From Zygophlyctis sp. KS116 (taxonomy: Eukaryota > Chytridiomycota), in the NCBI GenBank assembly GCA_054661495.1, contig BAAFSQ010000058.1:1-48890 (forward strand): a stretch of DNA of 48,890 nt, written 5' to 3'. The notes beneath the pieces are model-generated. The model worked only from the letters and a program-made list of their open reading frames with translations. It was not told the origin of the DNA and made no database searches. The position numbers and the translations under genes were made by a program. Shown here piece by piece: positions 25,784 through 36,405 of the stretch (positions are counted from its first letter, which is position 1; each line of letters starts with the position of its first letter).

Positions 25784-28168
25784 ATGAGTCTGATGGATAT
25801 TATTACAATCACCAAACGATTAAAACAGCAGAAACAAGGACAAGTATCAAAGTTATTGCTAAAATCAGAAGCAGAAATTGAGCTTCTTGAGACAATAAAG
25901 GAATATATGTCTGTAAATGCATTAATTGAATTTTAGAAAAGATCAGAAATCGAAGGGAATTACTGCAAAGTAGGGATTTATTATTAATAGATAGCAATTA
26001 GAGAAATTAAGTAAAGGGACTGCAGGTAGAAAGTTTAGAAAAGTATTTGGAGATTTACCGCCTTTGCCTTTAGCAGATCCTAATGGGCCTTCAAAGTAAT
26101 CAAGGGATTTAAATTTTAGGATAGCATATAATACATTTGCTACTTTAGTAGGAGAATCAGAAAAACATGCCAGATCAAGGGGACATATGAGTGAGCAATT
26201 GGCAGAAACAGTTGTAAAGGCGATCAAGGAATTCAATAAAGAAAAGGGGATTATCTCAAAGAAATTGATTGAATTTGGGTTTAGTTATCAACAAGAATTT
26301 ATTGAAGCGTATGAAGAGTTAAACAAGGTTGGTTTGAATAGTTAAAATTAGGCAAAACAGAATTATGATAATCTCGCAAAAGAAACTGCATCGTCAAAAG
26401 AAAAATATGAAAAAATGCTCAATAAGCCAAAAACAGCTTTGGGAACTCTAAAGGTATTAGTAACTGGAAAAGATGTTGAAGAGAGAAAGAAAAAATGGAA
26501 AAATAATTCAAGGAAATTAACGGATGCTAGAAATGAATATATTTTAATTCTTTCTGCTATTAATGCTATGCAAAATTCTTATTATGAAAATGATTTACCA
26601 AATCTAATAAAGGTAAAGTCAGGAAAAATAAGAATATTAGAATTTAGATGGCGAATATTATCCAACAGTTACAAATATGCTTACAAAGTTTGTTCATCTT
26701 GAAGAGACATTTGGTGATGGACTACAATTTTCCATCAATTTGTTGAAGAACAAGATTCCAGAAATTACTAGAGAGCGTGATTTGAATGATTTCCTAAAAG
26801 ATTATGAAACCATTTTCGAAAGGCCATCGCAATTTTCCTTTGAAATTAATTCAGTTGATGATGTACGCTTTATTAGCATTCATAATTAGTCTAAAGAAGT
26901 CACAGTTGATGATGTTACAAAAGTTGTGCTTGGTCATAAACTAGGCGCCATGGTTGTTCAAGAAGAAGATATTTCGTCACAACTGTCAATTAAAGAGAAA
27001 GAGCTGGACGCTTTAAAGCGTATGGCAGGAGTTTTTTCAGAGACGCCTTCTTTTGGAGATGCTACATCTACCGCACAGGTATACTTAAGTTTTATAATAT
27101 TTTTAGCAAGAAAAAGAACTGATTACAGAAGTGGATCATCTCAAATTTAGACTTTCCAGACTTCGACCTAGAATTAAGATTCTACAGGATTTGAAAGTGG
27201 AGCCAATTTTGCCTGAACTTCCAAATTCTAATGCTTTAGTAGGATCTAAAAAGCATCAAGAATTAAAAAAGGTCGCTGTTGCCCTCTACAGCTACACTGC
27301 CCAAAATGATGAAGAATTGAACGTTGCAGAAGGGGATGAATTAGAAATCGTTGAATCCGACAAAGAAGGATGGACCAGAGTCAAAAATTCTGCATACGGA
27401 GTCTCTGGTATAGTCCCCACGAATTATCTGAAAATTACAACTTCTTCACCAGTGAAGCAAATAAGTCATCTTGGAGATATGCCTCCGACTTTAAGTAGTG
27501 GCCCACAATACGTTGTCGCTGTATACGACTATGATGCTTCAGACGAAGGAGAAATTAGCTATAAGGCTGGAGATCAAATTGAGGTGATTGAAGCCGATAA
27601 GGCAGAAGAATGGTGGGAAGGTAAAGTCTCCCGCACAGGCGAGACTGGTTCATTCCAAATTCTATTCACTCAAGGCTGGGAAAGCGTACAAACAAAGGGC
27701 TTGAAGCCTTCTGGTGGTATTAAACGAGGAAACTCAAAATCTTCAAATACTGCCACTACTTATGAGAGGAAAGCCAGAGCTCTTTATGATTATAATCCCG
27801 TTGGAAATGATGAAATAGCTTTGATGGAAAATGAAACCATTATTATCATTTCAAAAAATACAGGAAGTCCAGATTGGTGGGAAGGTGAAAATAGTGCCCA
27901 TAAAAGGGGTCAATTTCCAGCCAACTATGTAGAAGAATTATCTCCAGAATCCAAAAGCCTTCCTAGATCGATAACTAGCCAGGCTAAATCTCCTACTTTT
28001 GGAACAGCTAAAGCGCTTTACGACTATGTAGCTACAGTTGATGATGAGTTATCTATAAATGAAGGAGATATTATAAAATTGTTGGATATATCAGATTCTG
28101 ACTGGTGGAAGGGAGAATTAAATGGTCAAACAGGAACTTTCCCTGCAAATTATGTCGAAAAGGTATAA
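25784..28168 (+). CDS. F-BAR protein with four SH3 domains (Bzz1/TOCA-like)
   Basis: Membrane-curving adaptor linking endocytic membrane to WASP/Arp2/3 actin assembly. Exons 25784-25912, 25937-25969, 25995-26095, 26120-26327, 26352-26612, 26641-26862, 26890-27078, 27107-28168; 734 aa; introns 24-28 nt. An FCH/F-BAR core runs from about 25 to 300 (YMSKRSEIEGNYCKQLEKLS, then long charged helices). A coiled, HR1-like segment lies at about 300-430. Four SH3 domains follow at roughly 436-490, 516-575, 603-660 and 679-734, each with an ALYDY-type start; three end in the canonical PTNY/PANYV motif, while the second ends atypically (GSFQILFTQGWE). Yeast Bzz1 has two SH3s, so the count is unusual. Convergent with the GDP-mannose transporter, 8 bp between stops. 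Confidence 0.88.
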
Positions 28169-28176
28169 TTCAAAAG

Positions 28177-29298
28177 TTATGAAGGTTTTGTATCATCATT
28201 GATGTCATCAAATAAAACATCCCTTTTCTCTACTGGACCATATTCTGGTAAAACATTTGAGGGCTTCTTTTGAGATTTTGCCACAGAGTAAACTATTCCA
28301 GCAACAAAAGCTAATTATAAAAAAAGAAGAAAATTACCAATAAATATACTTACTACACCAGTGACAGTCACAACATCACCAAAAAACAACATACCAATAA
28401 TTGCAATTGGCAACTTGTTTAGCGCTCCAACCATACTTTTAAATTAAAACTAAATAATTACCTATAAGTAGTAGAAGTTGACACTCTCATAGACCAAGAA
28501 GTAGAAAAACTAATAGCAAAAGCCGAAACACTTGACAATAATATTCCAGCTCCAAGTCCCCATAAATAACCTTCATCTACAGGATCTAAATAATCAGAGT
28601 AAAAAGCCATGTATTGAGATGATTCCGCAAAGATTGAACAAACAAATAGCACAGGAATACTTAACATACTAAAGAGATTAGATAAATTTCTAAATTACTT
28701 GTTGTAGTATACAGTATCAAAATCCTTAAACCCGACTGTAGCAATAACATTCTTCATAGACACCGCATAATAAGCAGTAGTTATACAATTTGAAACCATC
28801 CAAAAATAAGCTACAGTAATAGATGTATCATTTTTCACAACATTCCCAGAACTTATATCCCCAATAACCTGCAAGTAATGAAGAAAAAACCATTAAACCA
28901 AAAGCCAACAACATTTTTGATGACACTGGAGGACCATTAAAGAAGTTTCTTTCGGAATAAGCAATTAAAATTATAGTTAAATTCTTGAATATTGTCACTA
29001 GAGGAATAGAAAGATATTGTAATGCCTTTGATCCAGTGTAAATCATTCCTACCAATGCCAATGACACTGGGAACCATGTCCTTGCAACATTTGCATTCAG
29101 AGGCTTATGTGATAATAACTTCAATTTACTGCATCCAACCAACAAGATAACTGTAATGGCTGATTGTATTCCCAAGAGTAAAAAGTTGCAATGAAATTTG
29201 TATGATGAAAGCACCAATTTATTTGTTATTGTCATTAAAAGCGAAGAAATACAATAAGAGGATAGAGCCATGGCTTGCTGATTAAATCTCATACTCAT
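28177..29298 (-). CDS. VRG4: GDP-mannose transporter (Vrg4 type), frame break in TM region
   Basis: Golgi antiporter importing GDP-mannose for glycan and mannolipid synthesis. Exons 29298-28699, 28668-28462, 28435-28359 and 28310-28177; about 338 aa after repair of frame; introns 30, 26 and 48 nt. Diagnostics: [32 protein letters not shown] and the nucleotide-sugar motif [10 protein letters not shown]. Start taken at the first ATG (29298); 44 bp separates it from the divergent TM9SF start. Around 28859-28862 the frame shifts by one after [12 protein letters not shown]: either one extra (or two missing) bases in a run of four C on the + strand, or a 22-nt intron (GTTTTT...GCAG) that would remove half a membrane helix. 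Family resemblance favours an indel or assembly error. Confidence 0.9.
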
Positions 29299-29342
29299 TT
29301 TACGATACAAAAAATTCAACGCGTCTAGTCAGAAACGTCAAA

Positions 29343-31287
29343 ATGTTGTTTGTTTGGCTAATTGTGCCGTTAAATGTCTTGGGATTTTATCTTCCAGGGG
29401 TGGCGCCCCATGATTACTCGGTTGGAGATAATGTACCGCTACTTGTAAACTCTCTCGGTGCTGTGGATGACTTGCTAAATTATGATTACTATTATCCTTC
29501 ATTTCATTTTTGTAAACCGAAAGGAGGAGAAGTTCCCCAACGTGAATCTTTGGGAAGTATTCTATTTGGAGATAGACTATACTCTTCACCTTTTACATTG
29601 TCTTTTTTAAAGAATACGACTTGTGCATCAGCGTGTGATCCAGTTAATATTCCTGCAGATGATGCACAATTTATTAATCAAAGAATTATGGAAAATTATA
29701 TGCATAATTGGGAAGTGGATGGACTTCCGGCTGCTCAATATGAAGAAGAAACGGGTTTTTATTCTTCAGGATTTGATTTAGGGGCAGTTCTTGATGATTT
29801 AAGCTATTTAAATAATCATTTTGATATTTTGATTCATTATCATGCAAAAAGTGAATCTAGATTTAGAGTAGTAGGGGTATTGGTCGCTCCAAGAAGGTAA
29901 GAATTGGGTTTTTGTGTTTTAATTATTAGTGTTTTAAAGGAAGAACAGGATAAACAATGTTCTTTTGGATCTGAAATTCCTAAAATGAAACTCAATACTC
30001 AAGGAGACTCGATAGTTAGCTTTACTTATTCTGTTTACTGGATTGAAGATCCAATTTCATGGGGGACTAGATGGGATCATTATCTTCATGTTTATGATCC
30101 TCAAATTCATTGGATTAGTATTGTAAACTCTATTGTGATTGTAATCATTTTATCTTCAATTCTTTTTGGTATTCTTATGAGAGCTTTGCGAAAGGATATT
30201 GCACGATATAATGCTGTTGATGGTTCAGAAGAAAATAATATGGAAGATTTTGGATGGAAATTAGTACACGCAGACGTATTTAGACCTCCTACTCAAAGGT
30301 AATTAAGATTTTTTTGATTGGTAGGTTGCTATTATCTGTGTTTGTTGGTACTGGGACTCAACTTATTTGTATGAGTTTTGTAACATTATGTACGTAATTA
30401 TTATGGATTTACTGATAGTCTTTGCTGTTATAGGACTATTATCACCTTCATCTAGAGGGGCTTTAGGAACAATGTCAGTGGTAATTTACGTCTTGTTCTC
30501 GAGTATTGCAGGTTATATGTCTTCTGGTCTCTACAAATCACTCAATGGAGAACATTGGAAGAAAAATATTTTAGCTACTGCAACACTTGTCCCTGGATTT
30601 TGCTTTTTAATTCTCTTGACTCTAAATGCCTTCTTAAACTACTCAAAATCATCTGCAGCTGTTCCTACGGGGACACTATTTGCCCTGATCAGCATGTGGT
30701 TTTTGATTTCAATCCCACTGTGTGTTTTTGGTAGTTATTGGGGATACAAGAAACCAAAAGTTGAAAATCCTGCTAAAACTAACCAAATCCCAAGACAGAT
30801 TCCTCCATATCCTTTCTACCTGAATAAGTGGATTTCAGCACTTATTGGTGGACTATTACCATTTGGAGCCATTTTTGTAGAATTATACTTTATTCTCAAC
30901 AGTTTGTGGTACCATCAGATATATTACATGTTTGGCTTTCTCTTTATTGTCTTTGTACTTTTGATTACAACCTGTTCTCTGATTTCTATAATCATGTGCT
31001 ATTTCCATCTTTGCGTTGAAGACTATAATTGGCAATGGAGATCATTCATGACTCCAGCCATGTCTGGATACTATGTATTTTTGTATTCTGTGCTAGTATT
31101 TAGCAAGAAACTACGTAATACTATTTTTTTTTAATCGCTAGATTTGGTAAATACCTCCTCTGCAGTTTTATTCTTTGGATGGTCCTTTGTTTTATCTGTC
31201 TTGTTTTCTTTACTGACTGGATCAGTTGGTTATATAGCAACAAGAATATTTGTGAGGAAGATTTTTGGTTCAATAAAGGTTGATTAA
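29343..31287 (+). CDS. Transmembrane 9 superfamily (EMP70) protein
   Basis: Nine-pass endomembrane protein of the Golgi/endosome (Emp70/Tmn type), implicated in sorting of membrane proteins, adhesion and metal homeostasis. Exons 29343-29896, 29930-30298, 30325-30389, 30419-31114 and 31142-31287; 609 aa; introns 33, 26, 29 and 27 nt. A signal peptide at 1-15 (LFVWLIVPLNVLGFYLPG) starts a luminal domain with YYYPSFHFCKP and GSILFGDRLYSSPF. Then come nine hydrophobic segments with GWKLVHADVFRPP, LLSPSSRGAL and GSYWGYKKP, and the family C-terminus (RKIFGSIKVD, carrying the KXD/E COPI-type signal). Exon 3 restores FVTLFFAVIGLLSP across intron 3. TAD2 starts 32 bp downstream on the same strand. Confidence 0.94.
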
Positions 31288-31319
31288 GTTGTTTCTTTTT
31301 CATCATCAAGCACTAGTAA

Positions 31320-31881
31320 ATGTCCAGTCCAGAAGAATTTATGATGATTGCTCTCTCTAAAGCCCAAGAAGCACTTGATCAAAAAGAAGTTCCAGTCGGT
31401 TGTGTTTTTGTAAATCAAGCTAAAGTTTTAGCAACCGGCATAAATCAAACCAATGTATCTTTAAATGTAAGATTTAATATTTTATAAATAGGGGACCAGA
31501 CATGCAGAGATGGTTGCTATTGATAAGATTTTTGAGCAAATACCGTCTGATCAAACTATTTCAGAGTTTACAGCCTCTATTTTCCCTGAAACTGATCTTT
31601 ATGTCACTGTTGAACCTTGCATTATGTGTGCTGCTGCTTTAAGGCAACTAGGAATAAGAAGAGTTTACTTTGGATGTAGCAATGATCGCTTTGGAGGAAA
31701 TGGTACAGTTTTCTCACTTCACTCTGATCATCATGCCAAATATCCACCATATGAAGTAGTCTCTGGACTTTTTCGTAAAGAAGCAATTATTCTATTAAGA
31801 TCGTTTTATATTCAGGAAAACGATCATGCCCCGATTCCAAAAAAGAAGAATAATCGGATATTGAAAACAGATAATATTTAA
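31320..31881 (+). CDS. TAD2: tRNA-specific adenosine deaminase catalytic subunit TAD2/ADAT2
   Basis: Zinc hydrolase converting A34 to inosine in tRNA anticodons, normally as a heterodimer with TAD3. Exons 31320-31466 and 31492-31881, 178 aa; one 25-nt intron. Active-site HAE at residues 53-55 and PCIMC at 91-95 give the zinc ligands and the proton-shuttling Glu. The loop GCSNDRFGGNGTVFSLH is typical of TAD2/ADAT2 rather than bacterial TadA. Essential in other eukaryotes. The C-terminal 25 residues are basic (PIPKKKNNRILK). Confidence 0.94.
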
Positions 31882-31934
31882 TACAAACACAAAGACTCCA
31901 AGAGATTGGAGTTAAGGAGCGCGTTTGTGCTAAA

Positions 31935-32974
31935 ATGAGTATTTGCTCCTCGAATAAAGACTGTTTATCTACTGAAACATGCATTGCTTCCAAATGCGCA
32001 GTGCAGCAGACTAACCAATTGTCTACGGGTGCATATATAGGAATTGGAGTAGGAGCGGTTGTCGTTTTAGGAATCATCATTGCAATTTGTGTTCGTAGTA
32101 AAAGATCAAACAAGCGAAACAAATATTCTGAATCTCTGGATAAAGCTAAAAATTCACAGGATCAAGGACCTGCACCTCTGCCGAGAGGATATATGAAACC
32201 TGTAGACTTGCTGCAAGTTGCAGAGCAAAATAGGAGAATGGAGGAAGTGGAGCAGTTACAAATGATTCAGAAGCAAAATCAACTTTATAAAACTCAGCAA
32301 ATGTATCAGACCGAGGCTCTAGATGGTCGCTTTGTAGCAGTTCCAGTAAATCAGGTTTATGAATTTTCTCAGAATTCTCCAGTTTTGCAGACTGTAAGGT
32401 CTAATAATCCCAATTCAGCTCAATATATAGAACAAGAACAATATGGATCTACGTATTCGCATCCTGGTAAATTTTAGAAAATTTAAATATAGGTATGCCT
32501 CCCGTTGCTCAAACTTTTTCTGCTAATCCTTACAAGGCAAATAATGGAGTTGTGAGAAATGGATATATCCAAGGGGCTCCTGCTCCTGTAAATATAGTTG
32601 GGACACCTCAGTATATGATGTCTAATAGTTTTGAACCTAATCAGAGTGCTTCACCAAAGTTATATGTAGATCAAGATGGAAATCCATATTCCTATCCAGG
32701 TAATTTATCTAAATTCAAGTTAAAAGTTGCACCAAAAAGATCTGAATCTCCTCAGAAACTTCAGTCAAGACCTTCCAATTCTAGTATTGGTTCTAAAAGC
32801 AAAAACTTTGATATACCTCAAAGAATTATAGTAGGAGGGTCTCCTCAGTCTCCTGATAAATCAAATAATGCAAGTTTAGTGCCTGGTCGTCGTGACTCTT
32901 CTGTCTCTAGCAATAGCGTAAGATCTGGAAAGAATCTTCCCAGTCTTCCAACAGTTCAAAATAATTTTTCTTGA
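31935..32974 (+). CDS. Type I-like single-pass membrane protein with Cys-rich head, unknown
   Basis: Exons 31935-32466 and 32493-32974, 337 aa, one 26-nt intron. Not recognised. A short N-terminal head contains four cysteines (ICSSNKDCLSTETCIASKC), spaced like half of an EB/WAP-type disulfide module. One strong transmembrane helix follows at about 33-54 (GAYIGIGVGAVVVLGIIIAI), then an RSKRSNKRNK stop-transfer run, predicting the head outside and the tail inside. The 280-residue tail is low in order: Gln/Met-rich, then Pro/Ser/Asn-rich, with the near-repeated STYSHPG and PYSYPG motifs and many SPxK/RPSNSS-like phosphorylation candidates. No signal peptide is seen and no upstream exon can fit in the 53 bp after TAD2. 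Possible surface sensor or adhesion-linked anchor; this is inference. Confidence 0.7.
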
Positions 32975-33009
32975 TTTTTTTAATACTGTAAAAATAAAAC
33001 ACAAATACT

Positions 33010-34261
33010 CTATAGCAAAACTACTTTATTCAATGAAAAATCAGAATCAGGATGCATGCCTGTAGGAACCAAATAACCTAAAATTACAAAGAGTCAAACT
33101 TACAATTCCTTTCATCAATCAAATCAAAATCTAAATTTGGTATTGATCCATCTGGTAAACATCCAATAGGAACATTCCACGATGACTCAACAGCCTTGGA
33201 CCATCTTGCCTCTCCAGAATCACTTATTATCTTTAAATCCCTAGAAAAAGCATGGATTTCTTTAATTCTTTGATCCAACTCTTCTAGTTCACCAGAAAAT
33301 ACCGACTGAGAAAAGTTACAATAATCCAGATTAATATCATCAGAAAAAGACAACACAGAACCAAAAATCCGCTGCAATTCTGGAGATGAGACAATCAACT
33401 TTTTAAGTAATAAAACTGTAAAATCTGAAATTTGTGAATTTGCCAACAATTCCAATACTAATCTTGGATTCTTTCTGATTACTAAATTCTTTTGCAATAA
33501 CCATAAAGCCCATTTTTCTATAAAAAATTTAGTAAAATTAAATTACCAAAACTCCTTAATCTTGAATCTTGAAAACTTTCAATCAGCCTTTTAAAGAATA
33601 ATATTGTAAATCCTTTCCATTCTTTTTCAAATAACTTAAAAGCATCATCCCATATAGACAATGTTTCAGGCTCATATTCCAATAAAAAATCAATAAATAC
33701 CATTAAATCCCTCCCATCACTTATTCTAGAAATTACAGAATTAATCTTTGAGTCTTTGAAATTTTTGATAGTTTTAAGAGTATTAAAAAACTCTTGACAT
33801 TCTAATTTAGAAAAAGAATACTGACAAGCCCAATAATTCCTATAAATCCAATCCAAAGCTTGATCAGTTGCACTTCTTAATAATTCCAAAGAAGGAAGTT
33901 GATCATGTGTAGCAGAGTGTCTAATTTCCACAAACCAAACCGGCAATCCAATATTCTCTGCAACTCCCGTCATACTCTTTGCAGCCATTCCTTGAGCCTG
34001 ATCCAGTATTCCATTAACAAATCTAATCATTGCCATTGAATATAGCAATCGCAATGCATTATCCGACTCCATTTTAAACTGGTCTTGCATTTGAATTTCA
34101 ACAAAATCAAAAGTAGCTTGTACAGCCAATGGAATTTTGGACCTTGATTTCCAAGATTGAATTCTCTCTAAAGCCATTCTTCGCTTTGAAAGATCGATAG
34201 AGTAAATCCATTCAAAAACATCTCTAAACTCACACTGACTGATCCATGGAGTGATTCTCAT
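33010..34261 (-). CDS. LAS1: Las1 endoribonuclease (pre-rRNA ITS2 processing)
   Basis: HEPN-family nuclease that, with Grc3, cuts ITS2 at site C2 in pre-60S maturation. Exons 34261-33547, 33517-33104 and 33077-33010, 398 aa; introns 29 and 26 nt. The N-terminus MRITPWISQCEFRDVFEWIY matches Las1, so the ATG at 34261 is chosen. The catalytic HEPN motif is RHSATHDQLPS at about residue 125-135. The C-terminal SSWNVPIGCLPDGSIP is the conserved Las1 tail motif. The last intron (33103-33078) is a perfect GTAAG...TTTTAG unit but optional: without it translation would stop at 33084, changing only the last residues. Confidence 0.9.
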
Positions 34262-34306
34262 TCTGCACTCCGCCACCTGAGCCCGTCAATTATTCAATTG
34301 TGGCAC

Positions 34307-34330
34307 TGACAGTGACAGTGACAGTGACAG
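34307..34330. repeat. Hexanucleotide microsatellite in a shared promoter
   Basis: Four exact copies of TGACAG plus partial flanks in the 115 bp between the divergent Las1 and TTC9-like start codons. Confidence 0.95.
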
Positions 34331-34376
34331 TGAGTGTTTTTAACAATTATAGAACCGCTAGACATCATATTATACA

Positions 34377-34877
34377 ATGAATCCATCAGACAAAATTCTA
34401 AAAGGAATTTCATTAAAAGAGCAAGGAAACGCTTGTTTTAGTAAAGGAGAATATACAAATGCTCTAAAATTATATCATGAAGCCATATGCTACTTGAAAG
34501 GACTAGATTCTGGACAATTTGAATCTTTTTCTAATCAGAAAATCTCTAATAATGACAAGTCAGTCCTTAAATTAGAATTAGAAAAGATTAAAAGTAATAT
34601 GTCTGCTGTGTATTTGAAATTACAAAAGTATCAAAAAGTAATTGATTTATTATCAGATTTGGGTAATGATGATGCAAAAGGATTTTATAGAAGAGGGACG
34701 GCTTTTAAAGACTTGAAAATGTTTGATAAAGCTTTACAAGACTTGAAAAAAGCTGCATTATTGTTACCAATGGATAAAGGGATAAGAACTAGTTTAGAAT
34801 TAGTATTGGAAGAATTAAAAATTCAGGATTCAAGATCAAATCAGGATTTAAAGGATAAGTTGGGAGGAATATTTTAG
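34377..34877 (+). CDS. TPR protein, TTC9-like
   Basis: Intronless, 166 aa. Three tetratricopeptide-like helix pairs are visible (LKEQGNACFSKGEYTNALKL, SNMSAVYLKLQKYQKVIDLL, YRRGTAFKDLKMFDKALQDL), arranged as in TTC9 and the TPR half of large FKBPs: first repeat, a polar insertion (GLDSGQFESFSNQK), then two repeats. TTC9-type proteins bind partner C-termini such as Hsp90. No catalytic domain. The stop is 12 bp before the PanE start on the same strand. Confidence 0.7.
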   Translation: MNPSDKILKGISLKEQGNACFSKGEYTNALKLYHEAICYLKGLDSGQFESFSNQKISNNDKSVLKLELEKIKSNMSAVYLKLQKYQKVIDLLSDLGNDDAKGFYRRGTAFKDLKMFDKALQDLKKAALLLPMDKGIRTSLELVLEELKIQDSRSNQDLKDKLGGIF

Positions 34878-34889
34878 TATTTTCCTAAA

Positions 34890-35796
34890 ATGGTTCATTT
34901 GATTGGATTAGGAGCAGTTGGATCATTGTTAACTCATTATATTTCTCCAAAAGTAATTCTAAATAATCGTCAAGTACCCTGTCTAATATTTTCTTCAATT
35001 AAAGGAAAGAGTCCATTAAATTTAAGACTAGATACAGGACAAGATGAGATTAAGGATTTAATAGTTACAACAAAAGCTAATCATACTATAGAAGCTCTAA
35101 AACCTTTGATTCCAAGATTATCTACAAATAGCACAATCTATCTCTTTCAGAATGGAGGACTATCTGTACGTGATGAATTGAGTATTTACGAGTTGTACTA
35201 AGAAAATAGTCGAATCTGGATTATTCCCTTGTCCGATAAGTCTAGTGTCTAATTCACATGGAGTAACAAGAGATAATAATAATATTATACATACCGGACT
35301 TGGATCTATATTTATAGGAGAATGTGGAAATCTACCAAAATTGTTATCAAGAATACAATGTTTAGATGTAAATGTTGTATCAGAAGGAACTCTTAATAAG
35401 CAATTATATTTGAAATTAATAGTAAATTCAGTTTTAAATTCTTTAACTGGACTATATCAAGTTAAAAATGGTATTATCGTTGAAACTCTATCTTTTTATC
35501 CGATTATACAGGATCTAGTTAAGGAATGTTGGCCAGCAGTTCAAATGCATTTAGAGGATATGTCTCCAATTCAAGTTGTGGATTTGATTCTAAGCATTGC
35601 TTCTAAAACTGCAAAAAATAATAATTCAATGCAGCTTGATATTGCATTAGGAAAAGAATCAGAAATTGATTATATTTTAGGATACTTGATTCAAACAGCC
35701 CATAGACAAAAATTATCTTTACCAAAATTTCAATTATTGTATCAACTAGTAAAGTCAAAGGCTGAATTAATCAAGAGATTCAAGAAACCTGTTTAA
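34890..35796 (+). CDS. PAN5: 2-dehydropantoate 2-reductase (ketopantoate reductase)
   Basis: NADPH-dependent reduction of ketopantoate to pantoate in pantothenate/CoA synthesis. Exons 34890-35181 and 35210-35796, 292 aa, one 28-nt intron. Rossmann motif HLIGLGAVGS at the N-terminus, TTKANHT and QNGG of the nucleotide site, and the C-terminal helical domain with KLIVNSVLNSLTGLYQVKNG. Length is normal for the ApbA/PanE family. The last 17 bp overlap the end of the convergent Maf gene (35780-35796). Confidence 0.92.
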
Positions 35797-36395
35797 TTAG
35801 ATCAAATAATAGCAGCATGGGTAATCCACGAATAGAGTACTCATCGCCGATTCTTTTATCAAGATAAGGATAGATAATTTCTAATTTTAACAAAGCTTTA
35901 AATACCATCATCAATCATAAATCCTCCGCAACATTCCATTACTAATCCCTTGTTGACCAAGGCTTCAATGATCTCATCAGGAATCGTTTTAAAATGTTGA
36001 AAAGCAACATCTGTCCCAAAGCATCTTTTAGAATTTACAGTGTTGTAAACAACTAGTCCGGAATGGGTTTCGGCTGGACTTGATGCGTAGTCTCTAAGAA
36101 ATGATCTACATTCGTCTTTACTAACTGGCTTTTCTCTAACTTGCCCATTCCAGCTTGTTACTTGATCGCATGCTACAATGATGCATGGGGACTGTCCATC
36201 GATTTTAGAGATAAGAGCATCCATCTTCGCATGAGCAACCGCCAGAGCATAGTCTGATGGTGAATTCACAAGATTCGGTGCTACGGCTTTCTCATCAATT
36301 GAAGGCTTTAAGACTGTAAATGATATATTATGTTCCTCTAGAATCTTTTTTCTAGATCTAGACGATGATCCAAGAACCAGAGGAAGATGATTCAT
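35780..36395 (-). CDS. Maf/ASMTL-like nucleotide pyrophosphatase
   Basis: House-cleaning NTP pyrophosphatase that hydrolyses modified or canonical nucleotides. Exons 36395-35906 and 35880-35780, 196 aa, one 25-nt intron. The N-terminal LVLGSSSRSRKKIL is the Maf signature, with EKAVAPNL, ACDQVTSWNGQVREKP and GFMIDDEIIYPYL also conserved. Start taken at the ATG before NHLPLVLGSS; it lies only 10 bp after the stop of the FOP-like gene. The 3' end overlaps PanE by 17 bp. Confidence 0.92.
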
Positions 36396-36405
36396 TCTAA
36401 ATTTC

